Counted from the stretch's first letter, positions 18,958 through 29,141 are shown. The stretch: DNA of 64,000 nucleotides from Acidobacteriota bacterium (GCA_021817045.1 JAKAWG010000014.1:20873-84872); one strand, 5' to 3'. A program made the numbers and translations. The notes: a model not told the origin generated them from the letters alone.

Positions 18958-20169
18958 ATGGCCAAACTTTCGATTCGTGACGTCAATTTGAAGGGCAAGC
19001 GTGTTTTCATGCGCGTCGATTTCAACGTGCCGCTGGATGAGGCGGGAAATGTGACTGACGATACGCGTATCCGGGCTTCGCTTCCGACCATTCGGTACGC
19101 CCTCGAACACGGTGCGCGATTGATCCTGGCTTCGCACCTCGGCCGGCCGAAGGGCAAGCCAAACCCGAGGATGAGCCTGCGGCCCGCAGCGACGCGGCTT
19201 TCGGAGCTTCTTGGCGAGCCGGTGAAATTTGCCGGAGACTGCGTAGGGCCGGAGGCCGAGCAGGCGGCCAAGGCGCTTGCGGATGGAGAAGTCCTGTTGC
19301 TCGAGAATGTCCGCTTCCATCCGGAAGAGGAGAAGAACGATCCCGCGTTCGCGCGGCGGCTTGGGGCGCTGGCCGATGTCTACGTGATGGACGCTTTCGG
19401 CTCCGCGCACCGCGCCCACGCTTCGACGGAGGCCATCGCGCACCTCCTGCAACCGGCCGCGGCCGGTTTCCTGATGGAAAAGGAGCTTGAGTACCTTGGC
19501 AAGGCGGTGGAAAATCCCGCTCACCCTTACGTCGCCATTGTGGGCGGCGCGAAGGTTTCCGACAAGATCGAGCTGCTCAAGAGCTTTATGAAGCAGGCGG
19601 ATTCGGTCCTCGTCGGCGGCGCGATGGCTTACACGTTCCTCAAGGCGCAAGGCCACCAAGTGGGCAATTCCAAGGTTGAAGACGACAAGCTCGACCTTGC
19701 GCGCGAACTCCTCCAGGAGGCGGCGCAGCGGAAAGTCGCCTTCCAGCTTCCCAAGGATCACGTTGTAGCGGAAAAGATCGATCCGGCGGCCAAGGCTGAG
19801 GTCGTGACGGCCGTGGACATCCCGCTCGGTCGCGTCGGCGCGGACATTGGCCCGGCGACAGCAGCGGAGTTCGCCAAGATTATCAAGAGCGCAAAGACGA
19901 TTGTGTGGAACGGTCCGATGGGCGTCTTTGAAATTCCCCAGTTCGCTGAGGGCACGCTGGCGGTCGCGAAAGCCGTGGCCGAATCCGGCGCAACTTCCAT
20001 CGTGGGCGGAGGTGATTCGGTCGCCGCCGTGGCGAAGGCCGGCGTGGCTGCTAAGATTTCGCATATCTCCACCGGCGGTGGCGCCTCACTCGAATTCCTT
20101 TCCGGCATGAAGCTGCCGGGCGTCGAAGCGCTGACGGAAGAGCAGAAGGCAGTGGGCAAAAAGCAGTAG
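18958..20169 (+). CDS. pgk: Phosphoglycerate kinase
   Basis: Makes ATP and 3-phosphoglycerate from 1,3-bisphosphoglycerate. The 403-residue product has the substrate-binding [11 protein letters not shown] near residues 17-27 and [11 protein letters not shown], then [13 protein letters not shown]. The C-domain hinge and nucleotide site show WNGPMGVFE and [15 protein letters not shown] lies 4-8 bases before the ATG. The distance from gap (700 bases) suggests it may have its own promoter. Full length and no broken motif. Confidence 0.97.
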   Translation: MAKLSIRDVNLKGKRVFMRVDFNVPLDEAGNVTDDTRIRASLPTIRYALEHGARLILASHLGRPKGKPNPRMSLRPAATRLSELLGEPVKFAGDCVGPEAEQAAKALADGEVLLLENVRFHPEEEKNDPAFARRLGALADVYVMDAFGSAHRAHASTEAIAHLLQPAAAGFLMEKELEYLGKAVENPAHPYVAIVGGAKVSDKIELLKSFMKQADSVLVGGAMAYTFLKAQGHQVGNSKVEDDKLDLARELLQEAAQRKVAFQLPKDHVVAEKIDPAAKAEVVTAVDIPLGRVGADIGPATAAEFAKIIKSAKTIVWNGPMGVFEIPQFAEGTLAVAKAVAESGATSIVGGGDSVAAVAKAGVAAKISHISTGGGASLEFLSGMKLPGVEALTEEQKAVGKKQ

Positions 20170-20186
20170 GCAGAAGGCGAGGTTTC

Positions 20187-20897
20187 ATGCCCGGCTCTGC
20201 CATTTCGGGCGAGCGACTGCGTAAGCTGCCGGAGCCAGTCCGGCGTCACTTAGAAGCCGCAAATATTGTTGGAATACAACCCATCCGTAAACTTCGTCTC
20301 ACTCAGCGAGGCTCCATGCGGATGAGCGAGGAAGGGCGTTGGCTCCCTTTCGCCGCTTGGCAGGCTTTTTCCACGGACCCGCCGGCATTTGTTTGGAAGG
20401 CTCGCATTCGAGGTCTTCCCTCGTTTTTGCTTTCGGTAACGGACGAGTTTGTCAACGGTCACGGCCACTTGGCAGCGAACGGAATGGGGTCCTTGTTCAA
20501 GTTTGCGGAGGGAGCGGGTCCGGAATTTGATCAGGGAGAATTATTACGCTACTTGGCCGAGACCATCTGGTTCCCAACCATCTGGGCATCGGAACAGATC
20601 GTCTGGAGAAGCGTCGATGCCCGCTCGGCGGAGGCTACAATGCGAGTGGGCGGCCTGAGCGTCCCGGCGATTTTCGAATTCAACGCTCAAGGTTTTGCGG
20701 AACGTGTGAGAGGTGAGCGATACCGGATGGATAAGAGTGGGAAGCTCACACTTGGCCTGTTCTCGGGTGCTGTTGCTGACTACCGGCGAGCCGCGGATAT
20801 GTTGGTTCCGATGAAAGTCACGGCGTCGTGGCACTTGCGCTCCGGCGACTTTACTTACTTTCGAGGCGAAGTCAGGAATATCCAGTTTCGGAGCTGA
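20187..20897 (+). CDS. DUF6544 family protein
   Basis: 236-residue soluble protein of unknown function. The opening LPEPVRRHLEAANIVG, followed by IRKLRLTQRGSMRM, then WLPFAAWQAFSTDPPAFVWKA and GELLRYLAETIWFPT, matches the pattern I recall for DUF6544. It has no signal peptide and no catalytic motif I can name. It lies 17 bases after pgk and 30 before tpiA, so it is co-transcribed with glycolytic genes. Whether that placement is functional or accidental cannot be told from sequence. Confidence 0.75.
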   Translation: MPGSAISGERLRKLPEPVRRHLEAANIVGIQPIRKLRLTQRGSMRMSEEGRWLPFAAWQAFSTDPPAFVWKARIRGLPSFLLSVTDEFVNGHGHLAANGMGSLFKFAEGAGPEFDQGELLRYLAETIWFPTIWASEQIVWRSVDARSAEATMRVGGLSVPAIFEFNAQGFAERVRGERYRMDKSGKLTLGLFSGAVADYRRAADMLVPMKVTASWHLRSGDFTYFRGEVRNIQFRS

Positions 20898-20927
20898 AAG
20901 CCTGCCTTCTGCTTACCCGGGGGTTCT

Positions 20928-21680
20928 ATGCGTCGTCCTGTGATTGCGGGCAATTGGAAAATGTACAAGAAGATCGGCGAGGCCGTGGAATTTATTGCGG
21001 CACTTAGACCCAAGGTTGCCGAAGCAAGCCACTGCGAAGTCGTTGTGGCGCCGCCGTTCACGGCCCTCCAGGCCGTAGCCAAGGCCGCCGCAGGCAGCAA
21101 TATTCAGGTGGCGGCGCAGGACGTAGCCTGGGAAAAGGAAGGCGCCTTCACGGGTGATGTTTCCGCCCCGATGCTGTGCGAAGCGGGCTGCACGCACGTC
21201 ATCATCGGGCATTCCGAGCGGCGCCAGATTCACGGCGAAACTGACGAGCGGGTGAACCGCAAGCTGAAAGCGGCACTCGAAGCCGGACTTACACCGATTG
21301 TCTGCGTTGGCGAAACGCTCGCCGAGCGCGAAGCCAATCGGACCCATGAAATCCTTGAGCGGCAATTCAGCGGCGGTTTCGCCGCGTTGACCGCCTCAGA
21401 CTTTTCCCGTATCATCATAGCGTATGAGCCCGTCTGGGCGATTGGAACGGGACGCACCGCTACTCCTGAAATCGCCGCACAGAGTCACCGTTACCTGCGA
21501 AGCCTGATCGCGGAGAAGATCGGCAAATCGGTTGCGGAACAGATCAGGATTCTGTACGGCGGCAGCGTTAAGCCGGACAACATTCAAGGCTTGATGGCGC
21601 AGGAAGAGATTGACGGGGCGCTGGTGGGCGGAGCGAGCCTGAAGCGTGATTCGTTCTCCGCTATCGTGAATTACCCGTAG
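20928..21680 (+). CDS. tpiA: Triosephosphate isomerase
   Basis: Interconverts dihydroxyacetone phosphate and glyceraldehyde 3-phosphate. The 250 residues carry Lys11 (AGNWKMYK), catalytic His95 (IIGHSERR) and catalytic Glu167 in AYEPVWAIGTGRTATP. The phosphate loop GGSVKPDN is intact. It follows the DUF6544 gene and precedes secG, the common tpiA-secG order. A palindromic repeat fills the gap to secG. Confidence 0.97.
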   Translation: MRRPVIAGNWKMYKKIGEAVEFIAALRPKVAEASHCEVVVAPPFTALQAVAKAAAGSNIQVAAQDVAWEKEGAFTGDVSAPMLCEAGCTHVIIGHSERRQIHGETDERVNRKLKAALEAGLTPIVCVGETLAEREANRTHEILERQFSGGFAALTASDFSRIIIAYEPVWAIGTGRTATPEIAAQSHRYLRSLIAEKIGKSVAEQIRILYGGSVKPDNIQGLMAQEEIDGALVGGASLKRDSFSAIVNYP

Positions 21681-21694
21681 CGTCTCGCGCGGGA

Positions 21695-21824
21695 AGTTTG
21701 TTGACGAAAGGCTGCACGAGGTCACCGTCATTTCGAAGGTCGATGCTCTTGATCGACCCGAGGAATCTGATTTTCTTTCAATCCCGTACTCGAAGGCAGA
21801 TTCCTCGCTCCGCTCGGAATGATG
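21695..21824. repeat. MITE-like palindromic element, copy B
   Basis: The left end AAGTTTGTTGAC (21695-21706) matches the ends of copies A and C. GTCATTTCGAAG and GAGGAATCT follow, and the inverted half GCAGATTCCTCG...CGGAATGATG ends near 21824. The right terminal TTCAACAA is not evident, so this copy is degraded. It lies between tpiA and secG. Confidence 0.65.
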
Positions 21825-21850
21825 ATCGAGCCTGAGCAGAAAACGCAATT

Positions 21851-22159
21851 ATGGTACACAGCCTTGTTGTGGCGGCGCACATTCTAGTAAGCCTGTTCAT
21901 TATTCTCGTGGTGTTGATTCAGGGCGGCGAGAACGTGGACATCACCGCAGCTTTTGGAGGCGTCAGCCAGGCCGCGTTCGGTCCGCGCGGAACGGTCTCA
22001 ACGCTGGCGAAGATCACGTGGGTGCTTGGCGCCATCTTTATTGTCACCTCGGTGACGCTTTCCGTCTGGGCAACGAAGGGCGGGACAAGTTCTGTGCTTC
22101 AAAAGAGCACTCCGCGTCAGTCTGCGCCCGCGAAACCCGGCAATCCGGCCCACAAGTAA
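21851..22159 (+). CDS. secG: Protein translocase subunit SecG
   Basis: Small accessory subunit of the SecYEG channel. The 102-residue product has two hydrophobic helices (LVVAAHILVSLFIILVVLI and TWVLGAIFIVTSVTLSVWA). Between them is the conserved cytoplasmic loop with QGGE, AAFGG and AFGPRG. A Ser/Lys/Pro-rich tail follows, as in other SecG proteins. The position after tpiA is typical. The start is the ATG 26 bases after element B. Confidence 0.93.
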   Translation: MVHSLVVAAHILVSLFIILVVLIQGGENVDITAAFGGVSQAAFGPRGTVSTLAKITWVLGAIFIVTSVTLSVWATKGGTSSVLQKSTPRQSAPAKPGNPAHK

Positions 22160-22212
22160 TCGCACCCGCTCCTGACTCTCCGGCGTGTGCCGCCCAGCTT
22201 GGTTGATGATGT

Positions 22213-22299
22213 GCGGAAGTGGCGAAATTGGCAGACGCACCAGCTTGAGGGGCTGACGCTCGCAAGAGCATGGGGGTTCGAGTCCCCCCTTCCGCACCA
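22213..22299 (+). tRNA. tRNA-Leu (GAG anticodon)
   Basis: 87-base class II tRNA with a long variable arm. The acceptor stem pairs GCGGAAG with CTTCCGC, and the 3' CCA is encoded (22297-22299). The T arm is GGGGGTTCGAGTCCCCC. The anticodon loop TTGAGGG gives GAG, reading CUC and CUU. It follows secG by about 50 bases; secG-tRNA-Leu is a frequent bacterial arrangement. Confidence 0.95.
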
Positions 22300-22386
22300 T
22301 TGAAAGAATCACTGTCCTCACTGCTGTACCCTTCCTAGCCGCAGAGAACACACGTAGAGCGGGCCGGCCTGTGATAAATTGCTGTA

Positions 22387-22983
22387 GTGCCGCAAACCGC
22401 TGACGCTCAGCACAGGCTTCGCGAAATATGCCGCATTGCTGCCCGTGTCTTTTACGAGAAGGGCTACACGGGCGCTTCCATGCAGGAGATCGCTGAAGCG
22501 GTGGGACTGACCAAGGCAGGCCTTTACCACCACATTGGCAGCAAGGACCGCCTCCTTTTTGAGATCATGAATTACGGCATGGATATTCTCAAGGAGACCG
22601 TACGCGACCGCGTGGCCTCCATTGAAGACCCGCGGGAAAAGCTCCGGCAAACCATTGCCGGCCACATTCATCTCATCGTACGGGCACGCGACATGGAAAT
22701 CACCGTGATTCTGCACGAGAATCGCTCGCTGCGTGGAGCCCTGCGGGAGAAGATCGACGTTCGCAAGCGCGACTACGTTCATTTCCTCGAGGATTTGATT
22801 TCCCTGGTGCAGGAGCAGGCAGGCGGCACACGGGGTATTTCGCCGAAGCTCGCGGCCTTTGCCCTGCTCGGGATGATCAATTGGCTTTACCAGTGGTACC
22901 GCGTAGCGGGCTCTATCCCAGAAGAGGAGCTTGCCCGGGCGTATTCGGATTTCTTTTTCCGCGGTCTTTTGGGAGGGTCGTAG
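22387..22983 (+). CDS. TetR family transcriptional regulator
   Basis: 198-residue one-component regulator. The N-terminal helix-turn-helix is ASMQEIAEAVGLTKAGLYHH within ARVFYEKGYTGAS...GSKDRLLFE (about 18-58). The C-terminal ligand domain includes MINWLYQWYRVAGSIPEEEL, a pattern seen in the KstR2/FadR-like TetR group that often controls lipid or steroid breakdown. No such target genes are near, so the ligand is unknown. The start is GTG. It lies 52 bases before pheA on the same strand. Confidence 0.9.
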   Translation: MPQTADAQHRLREICRIAARVFYEKGYTGASMQEIAEAVGLTKAGLYHHIGSKDRLLFEIMNYGMDILKETVRDRVASIEDPREKLRQTIAGHIHLIVRARDMEITVILHENRSLRGALREKIDVRKRDYVHFLEDLISLVQEQAGGTRGISPKLAAFALLGMINWLYQWYRVAGSIPEEELARAYSDFFFRGLLGGS

Positions 22984-23035
22984 GGCACATCGCGGTGGCC
23001 AATCACATTCTGCGATACCAGCGGGGGAACAATTT

Positions 23036-23869
23036 ATGCCACAGGTTACGGTTGCTATTCAAGGCGAGCGCGGCTCATTCAGCGAGGAGGCCGCCCAGAC
23101 TCTGCTTGGGCGCGACGCTCGCGTGCTTCCCAAGGAGACATTCGCGGATATCTTCAAGAGCGTTGCCGAGGGCGAGGCGCGCTACTGCCTGGCCCCGATC
23201 GAAAACACGCTCGCCGGCTCGGTCTACGAGAACTACGATCTGCTGCTTGAAAACGATCTTCACATCGTCGGGGAAGTGAATCTGCGCATCGTCCACAACC
23301 TTATCGCTTTTGCCGGCACGACGACGGGAAACCTCCGCCAGGTCTATTCCCATCCCGTGGCCCTGGCGCAGTGCGGCAAGTTTTTCAAGCGTCATCCCAA
23401 GGTGGAGAAAATTCCCTTTTATGACACGGCGGGTAGCGTGAAGATGCTCGCGGAGCGAAAGGTTGTAAGCGCGGCCGCCATCGCGAGTCGTGTGGCCGCC
23501 GGCATCTATGGCGGGCGCATCCTCAAAAGCCATCTCGAAGACCACAGCGAAAACTACACGCGCTTCCTGCTGCTTTCACGGAAAGCTGCTACGCCTCCAG
23601 GGGCGAACAAGGTGTCGATCGCTTTTTCCACCCGCAACGTTCCCGGGGCGCTTTTTAAGTGCCTCAGCGTCTTTGCTCTCCGCGAAATTGACCTGACCAA
23701 GATGGAATCCCGTCCGCTGCGAGGACACCCGTGGGAGTATTTTTTCTACCTCGATTTTGCAGGTAACGTCAAAGACTCGAGATGCAAGAACGCGCTCGCG
23801 GATCTCTCCGAAGTCACGGACTTCCTGCGCGTCCTTGGCTGTTATAAAAGTGGGAAACGGCGGCAATGA
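23036..23869 (+). CDS. pheA: Prephenate dehydratase
   Basis: Converts prephenate to phenylpyruvate for phenylalanine synthesis. The frame is open from 22931, but MPQVTVAIQGERGSFSEEAA at 23036 is the true N-terminus, with GGGGGAAC upstream. The catalytic-domain signature YDTAGSVKMLAE is present, with APIENTLAGSVYENYDLLL before it. A C-terminal ACT domain for feedback by phenylalanine contains the ESRPLRGHPWEYFFYLD region. Length is 277 aa, a stand-alone dehydratase without a chorismate mutase domain. The stop overlaps the next ATG (ATGA). Confidence 0.95.
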   Translation: MPQVTVAIQGERGSFSEEAAQTLLGRDARVLPKETFADIFKSVAEGEARYCLAPIENTLAGSVYENYDLLLENDLHIVGEVNLRIVHNLIAFAGTTTGNLRQVYSHPVALAQCGKFFKRHPKVEKIPFYDTAGSVKMLAERKVVSAAAIASRVAAGIYGGRILKSHLEDHSENYTRFLLLSRKAATPPGANKVSIAFSTRNVPGALFKCLSVFALREIDLTKMESRPLRGHPWEYFFYLDFAGNVKDSRCKNALADLSEVTDFLRVLGCYKSGKRRQ

Positions 23870-25629
23870 GAACGATCGATCGAAAGGAGGGACACTTTTC
23901 CAAGTTTTCCCGGCGCGATTTCCTTCGCCGCAGCGGAGCGGCACTGGCCGCTTCCAGCGTTTTCCGCTCTCCACTGAGCGCGGCGGCTCCGCCCATCGAC
24001 ATTCCTGTTCGCTTTACGGACGTAGCCCGAGCGAGCGGCATTACCTTCCTTCAAGATTCCACCGCCACGGCCCAGAAATACTACCTCGAAACCATGGGTA
24101 CCGGCGTCGGGTGGATCGACTATAACCGGGACGGGCTCTATGACCTCTTTTTCGTGCAGACGTCGAAGACGCCGGCTTATACGCCGCCTCACCCGCTACG
24201 CTGCGCCCTCTATCGCAACAACGGCGATGGCACGTTCACTGATGTCACGGCCAAGGCGGGGGTGGCCGGAGAAGGCCATTACGGCCAGGGATGCGCCGTG
24301 GGCGATTACGATAACGACGGCTACCCGGACCTTTACGTTACCGGTTACGGGCGCGCCATCCTCTACCACAACAACGGAAACGGCACGTTCACCGACGTCA
24401 CCGCCAAGGCGGGGGTGGCGGATGAAGGCGGATGGTCCACGAGCGCCGCCTGGTTCGACTACGACCGAGACGGTTACCTCGATCTTATCGTGTGCAACTA
24501 TATCAACTGGACCCCTGAGAACAATGTTTACTGCGGCGAGCACCGGCCCGGCTATCGCGCTTACTGTCATCCCGACAATTACCACGGCCAGCATATCGCG
24601 CTTTTCCATAACAATCACGATGGGACGTTCAGCGATGTCTCGGCAAAATCGGGTGTCGCAAAGCCGGAGGCCAAGGGAATGGGCGTCGTATGCACCGACT
24701 TCAACAACGATGGGTGGCCGGATATTGCCATCGCCAACGACACCTGGCCCAATTTTCTCTTCATCAACAAGCGCGACGGAACGTTTGAAGACGATTCTTT
24801 CATCTCCGGTGTTGCCGCCAGTGCCGACGGCCGCTACGAGGCAGGTATGGGCATTGACGCACAGGACGTCGATGGCGACGGCTGGGCGGATATTTACATC
24901 ACCCACCTCGATTTCGAGTTGGACCGTCTCTACCACAACAATCACGACGAAACGTTTGACGACGCGACGTACTCCTGCGGCATCGGGAACTCAGCGATTT
25001 TACTTAGCGGCGTGGCCGCAAAGTTTATGGATTACGACAATGACGGTTGGGAGGACATCTGCCAGGTGAACAGCTCGATGCTGGATAATATCCAGCTCTA
25101 TCACAGCGAGGTTCGCTACATGGAGCCGAAGCTGATGTTCCGAAACCTCGGGCACGGTAAGTTTGCCAAGATTTCCAAATTCCTCGGCCCGGATTTCATG
25201 CGGCCGACGGCGGGACGCGGGCTGGCGACGGCGGATTTTGACAATGACGGCGGCATCGATTTCGCGGTCAATAACCGTGGAGGGTCTCCGCAGCTTATGC
25301 GAAACGACGGCGGCACCGCCAACAACTGGCTCACGGTCTTCCTTATCGGCTCGAAGTCTAACCGCGACGGCATCGGCGCCCGGCTCAAGATCCAGGCCGA
25401 AGACCTTGTGCAGGTGAGGCAGGCGGTGGGCGGGGCCAGCTATATGAGCGCGAGCGACCCGCGCGTCCATTTCGGACTGGGGCGAAGGAAGACCGTGGAC
25501 TGGCTGGAAATCACTTGGCCGAGCGGCGCGGTCGAAAAACACGCCAAGCTGCCGGTCAATCGGATCGTCGCCGTGAAGGAAGACGAAGGCGTTGTGCTGC
25601 AGAAGTTCCCCCTTGTACCGCGCCGCTAG
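23866..25629 (+). CDS. FG-GAP/VCBS repeat protein with ASPIC/UnbV domain, Tat-exported
   Basis: 587-residue exported protein. The N-terminus has a twin-arginine signal (FSRRDFLRRSGAALAASS, Arg16-Arg17). The body is made of calcium-binding-like FG-GAP repeats, each with a D-x-D-x-D-G loop. Examples are DYNRDGLYDLFF, DYDNDGYPDLYVTGYG, DYDRDGYLDLIV and DVDGDGWADIYI. The C-terminal ASPIC/UnbV domain includes GIGARLKIQ and VHFGLGRRKTVDWLEITWPSG. Such beta-propeller proteins are abundant in Acidobacteriota; their role is not established. It is coupled to pheA by a 4-base overlap, which may be chance. Confidence 0.88.
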   Translation: MRTIDRKEGHFSKFSRRDFLRRSGAALAASSVFRSPLSAAAPPIDIPVRFTDVARASGITFLQDSTATAQKYYLETMGTGVGWIDYNRDGLYDLFFVQTSKTPAYTPPHPLRCALYRNNGDGTFTDVTAKAGVAGEGHYGQGCAVGDYDNDGYPDLYVTGYGRAILYHNNGNGTFTDVTAKAGVADEGGWSTSAAWFDYDRDGYLDLIVCNYINWTPENNVYCGEHRPGYRAYCHPDNYHGQHIALFHNNHDGTFSDVSAKSGVAKPEAKGMGVVCTDFNNDGWPDIAIANDTWPNFLFINKRDGTFEDDSFISGVAASADGRYEAGMGIDAQDVDGDGWADIYITHLDFELDRLYHNNHDETFDDATYSCGIGNSAILLSGVAAKFMDYDNDGWEDICQVNSSMLDNIQLYHSEVRYMEPKLMFRNLGHGKFAKISKFLGPDFMRPTAGRGLATADFDNDGGIDFAVNNRGGSPQLMRNDGGTANNWLTVFLIGSKSNRDGIGARLKIQAEDLVQVRQAVGGASYMSASDPRVHFGLGRRKTVDWLEITWPSGAVEKHAKLPVNRIVAVKEDEGVVLQKFPLVPRR

Positions 25630-25737
25630 CCAGTCAAATGCGCGCGAAGAGTGTCTGCGGCGCAGCCTACGGGGTTCGACGTTGACGACAGGTGGCGGCT
25701 CGCGCGGGTTTTGGAGGGGTGCTTGCGGGGCGAGTCT

Positions 25738-26646
25738 TTATCTGCTGAGCATCGGCGCAAACTGGTGAATGAGCATAATCACTGCCGGGCCTAGCACTAC
25801 CGTGAGCAGGGCAGGAAAGATGAACAGAACGAGCACGGGAATCATCTTGACCGACGTCTTGGCGGCAAGTTCTTCGGCTCGTTGCCGGCGTTTCGTTCGC
25901 AGATTTTCCGAGTAGACGCGCAATGCCTGTGCAACGCTTGTGCCAAAGCGGTCGGCCTGCACCAGGATCGAAACCAACGCTTGAAGGTCGTCAACTCCGG
26001 TGCGTGTGGCGAAGCCTCGGAGAGCTTCCGCGCGCGTCTTACCGACTCTCACCTCAAAATTGACCAACTGCAACTCCTCGCTGAGGTTGGGATAGGCGAG
26101 CGCCAGTTCGCGCGAGACGCGCAGCATGGCCTGATCCAGACCGAGCCCTGCCTCGACGCAAATGACGAGCAAGTCCAGCGCATCCGGCAAGCCTCGCTGC
26201 AACCACCGCTGGCGCATCCGTACCCGTTGCGTCAGCCACATTTCCGGCAGCAGAAAACCCACCACCGCTGCGGCGACTAAGACGAAGAGCGGGTCGAACC
26301 GGTAGACCTTGCTTTCTAGCGTTACCGCAACCAGCACCACAGGGAATATCAGCTTAAGGCCTCGCAGCGCCTTCAGCGCTTCGGGCCTGCGGAACCCCGC
26401 GCGCAGAAGAAGTTTTTCCGTGCGGCGTGCCTCCTGCGGCGAAGCGGGAATCAGCGCGCCGATGCTTCCGGCGGCAGCCTGAAGCTTTTGGGAAAGATGC
26501 GCCTTGCGCGATGATCGTGGCGAGGCCAGCGTCCACAAATCCGAAAGTCGTTCGGCCGTTGGCGCGGGATGAGTGGCAAAGGCGAAATAGAGCGCCAACG
26601 TGACGAGTGCGGAGCCGAGGAAAGTTCCTGCCAGCAAGGCGATCAT
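25738..26646 (-). CDS. tadC: Tad pilus platform protein TadC (type II secretion F domain)
   Basis: Inner-membrane platform protein of the Flp/Tad pilus machine. The 302 residues start with a membrane helix (MIALLAGTFLGSALVTLALYF). The T2SS-F domain contains RWLQRGLPDALDLLVICVEA and GLGLDQAMLRVSRELALAYP. A C-terminal pair of hydrophobic helices follows (KMIPVLVLFIFPALLTVVLG). It is the last gene of the Tad locus and follows tadB by 20 bases. It converges with the ASPIC gene across a 108-base gap without a clear terminator. Confidence 0.9.
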   Translation of the reverse strand: MIALLAGTFLGSALVTLALYFAFATHPAPTAERLSDLWTLASPRSSRKAHLSQKLQAAAGSIGALIPASPQEARRTEKLLLRAGFRRPEALKALRGLKLIFPVVLVAVTLESKVYRFDPLFVLVAAAVVGFLLPEMWLTQRVRMRQRWLQRGLPDALDLLVICVEAGLGLDQAMLRVSRELALAYPNLSEELQLVNFEVRVGKTRAEALRGFATRTGVDDLQALVSILVQADRFGTSVAQALRVYSENLRTKRRQRAEELAAKTSVKMIPVLVLFIFPALLTVVLGPAVIMLIHQFAPMLSR

Positions 26647-26666
26647 GGCGTCCTACGACTTTCTTC

Positions 26667-27629
26667 CTAAACCTCAATGCGCACGATCTTCAACAGGAGC
26701 AAAGCTCCGATAGTTTGCATCATCGCCGCCACCCCGAGCATAAGTCGACCAAGCGCCTCGGCGAAGAGCGGATGGAGATACCCGGGGTTGGTGACGGCCA
26801 TCATCACGAGAATTGCGGGCGGCAGGCCGAGCAGGATTGCCGCAGTGAGACGGCCCTGGGCGCTGCGTGCGCGTATTTCGCCATAGACAACGAACCGGTC
26901 GCGAATGACCCGCGAAAGATTATCGAGGATTTCGCCGAGGTTGCCACCCGATTCCCTTTGGATGAATAGCGCCGTAACGAAAAACCGCACATCCATCAGC
27001 GGCACGCGCCGCGCCAAGCGCACCAGTGCGTCGTTCAGCGGAAGGCCAAGCCTCTGCTCGTCGTACAGCACCCGGAACTCCCCAGCGACTGGCTCCGGCG
27101 TTTCGGCGGGAATCATTTCCAGCGCGGTCGAAAGCGAGTGACCGGAGCGCACCACGCGCGCGATCAGGTCAATGGCTTCGGGGAAGTGAAGCTCGAAGGC
27201 GCGCAGCCGCCGGTGCCGCTTCAGCGCGACGAAGGCAAGCGGAACGCCGCAGGCGGCGGCCGCGGCGGGCACTGCCAACACGATACCAGCGACCTCCGCG
27301 ACAGCAAGGTAAGCCACGAGTCCCAGATTTCCACTCAGCAGGAGCAACTTTGCGGGTTTGGTGCGGAGCCCGCCCTGGCCAATGTAATCCCTCAGCTGCG
27401 TTGCCCATGGCCACTTGCGAAGCGCGCCCTCAAGTGCGGATACCTCGCTCAGCTTTTCGTCGCGGAGGAGGTCACCGCGTCGTGAAGGACGGGCAAGGCG
27501 CGAGGACTTTTGAATGGATTCGAGCCGCTTCGCTACGTCTGCCTCCTCTCGTCCGCCAAAGGCGTAGACAAGCAGGGCCGCGACCACTAGGACGCTCGCG
27601 AAAGTGACGACGGCGATGGCAAGCGGCAT
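26667..27629 (-). CDS. tadB: Tad pilus platform protein TadB (type II secretion F domain)
   Basis: Second inner-membrane platform subunit, paired with TadC. The 320-residue product has an N-terminal helix (IAVVTFASVLVVAALLVYAF) and a T2SS-F domain with HFPEAIDLIARVVRSGHSLS and VDVRF-like MDVRFFVTALFIQRESGGNL. The latter is the strongest TadB signature. A C-terminal hydrophobic region ends the protein. It sits 3 bases after tadA. Confidence 0.92.
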   Translation of the reverse strand: MPLAIAVVTFASVLVVAALLVYAFGGREEADVAKRLESIQKSSRLARPSRRGDLLRDEKLSEVSALEGALRKWPWATQLRDYIGQGGLRTKPAKLLLLSGNLGLVAYLAVAEVAGIVLAVPAAAAACGVPLAFVALKRHRRLRAFELHFPEAIDLIARVVRSGHSLSTALEMIPAETPEPVAGEFRVLYDEQRLGLPLNDALVRLARRVPLMDVRFFVTALFIQRESGGNLGEILDNLSRVIRDRFVVYGEIRARSAQGRLTAAILLGLPPAILVMMAVTNPGYLHPLFAEALGRLMLGVAAMMQTIGALLLLKIVRIEV

Positions 27630-27632
27630 AAT

Positions 27633-28937
27633 TTAGCGATGCAGACTTACGGGAGAACCCTCGAAGAGCTCATCGGCCAAACGGACACCGGAAAGCTGCA
27701 GTCTGTCCGCGATGTGGGGCCGGAATCCACTGGTGACGAACTCGCCAAGTACCTCTCCGTTTTCTCCCACGCCCATTTTCTGGTAAACGAAAATATCCTG
27801 GACCGTGATAACGTCGCCTTCCACGCCCGTGATCTCGGAGACTGCCACAACCTTGCGCGTGCCATCGCTTAGGCGAGATACCTGGATGACCAGTTGGATT
27901 GCCGAAGCGATCTGCCGTCGAATGGCATGTTCCGGAAGGTTCAGATTGGCCATGGCCACCATCGTTTCCAGGCGGCTGAGGCCGTCGCGGGGCGAGTTGG
28001 CATGGATGGTGGTCAGAGAACCGTCGTGCCCAGTGTTCATGGCCTGGAGCATGTCAAGCGCTTCTGCGCCGCGAACCTCGCCGACAATGATGCGATCCGG
28101 CCTCATGCGAAGGCTATTAATTACAAGCTGTCTTTGGTGAATGGCGCCTTTTCCCTCAATGTTTGCGGGACGCGTTTCGAGCCGCACCACGTGTTCCTGA
28201 TGAAGGTGAAGCTCAGCCGCGTCTTCGATGGTCACAATGCGTTCTCGATCAGAAATGTAAGACGAAAGGACGTTCAAGAGCGTCGTTTTCCCGGCTCCTG
28301 TGCCGCCCGAGATCAGGAGGTTCAATCGTGCCCGCACGCAGCCTTGCAGGAATTCCAGCATCCCTTCCGTCAGCGTGTTCTTGCCGAGCAGATCCTGTGC
28401 CCTCAGCGGCTGGTTCCCGAAGCGGCGGATGGAAAGGCTTGGGCCATCGAGAGAGAGTGGCGGAATGATGGCGTTGACGCGCGACCCGTCGGAGAGCCGG
28501 GCGTCGACCATTGGTGAGGATTCGTCCACGTGCCTGCCTACCGCCGAAACAATCCGGTCGATGATTAACATCAAGTGTCCATTGTCACGGAACTGAATTG
28601 GTGTCCGCTCCAGAACTCCGCCCCGCTCGATGTAAACCTGTTTGTACGTGTTCACGAGGATGTCCGAAATTTGCGGATCCTTGAGCAACGGCTCAAGCGG
28701 GCCCAGGCCGAAGACTTCGTCGAGCACTTCCTCGGCGATCCGCTGTCTTTCCTGGAAGCTCATCGGAGCGGATTCTTCCGTTACCAGCTTTTCGATGATC
28801 TCTCTCAAATCGCCGCGGACCGCATCGCGGTCGAGGCGCGTTACGCGCTCCAGGTCGAGTTGCTGGATGAGCTTCTTGTGGATTTCACCTTTAACTGCAT
28901 TAAAGTCAATCGCCAGGCCAACCGCATCTCGGGTCAT
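27633..28937 (-). CDS. tadA: Tad pilus assembly ATPase TadA/CpaF
   Basis: Secretion ATPase that powers Flp pilus assembly. The Walker A is [20 protein letters not shown], followed by the Asp box [19 protein letters not shown]. The Walker B/His-box region [20 protein letters not shown] and [16 protein letters not shown] are intact. The ATG at 28937 is chosen over a GTG nine bases upstream because GAGGTGAG precedes it at good spacing; this gives 434 aa. A 330-base non-coding gap with a long palindrome separates it from cpaE. Confidence 0.95.
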   Translation of the reverse strand: MTRDAVGLAIDFNAVKGEIHKKLIQQLDLERVTRLDRDAVRGDLREIIEKLVTEESAPMSFQERQRIAEEVLDEVFGLGPLEPLLKDPQISDILVNTYKQVYIERGGVLERTPIQFRDNGHLMLIIDRIVSAVGRHVDESSPMVDARLSDGSRVNAIIPPLSLDGPSLSIRRFGNQPLRAQDLLGKNTLTEGMLEFLQGCVRARLNLLISGGTGAGKTTLLNVLSSYISDRERIVTIEDAAELHLHQEHVVRLETRPANIEGKGAIHQRQLVINSLRMRPDRIIVGEVRGAEALDMLQAMNTGHDGSLTTIHANSPRDGLSRLETMVAMANLNLPEHAIRRQIASAIQLVIQVSRLSDGTRKVVAVSEITGVEGDVITVQDIFVYQKMGVGENGEVLGEFVTSGFRPHIADRLQLSGVRLADELFEGSPVSLHR

Positions 28938-29141
28938 GGAACTCACCTCAACCCGAAAGAAAGCAATCCCCTGGCCATGTTGAGCGACAGCGGATCGGAG
29001 CAGCCTTCCAGTTTATAATCAATGGGTTACGCCAGGCTTCGGAGCGAAACCTGCCGGCCCTCCAGGCTCCGCATTCCCATTTTGGAATCGCTAGGCCAAC
29101 TACCGGTTTCAGGATGGGATGCCGCGTGTTCTGTCTGGCCG

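Noticed and set aside
22931..23035. Upstream extension of pheA
   Set aside because: The conserved N-terminus and ribosome site place the start at 23036; the extension overlaps the TetR gene.
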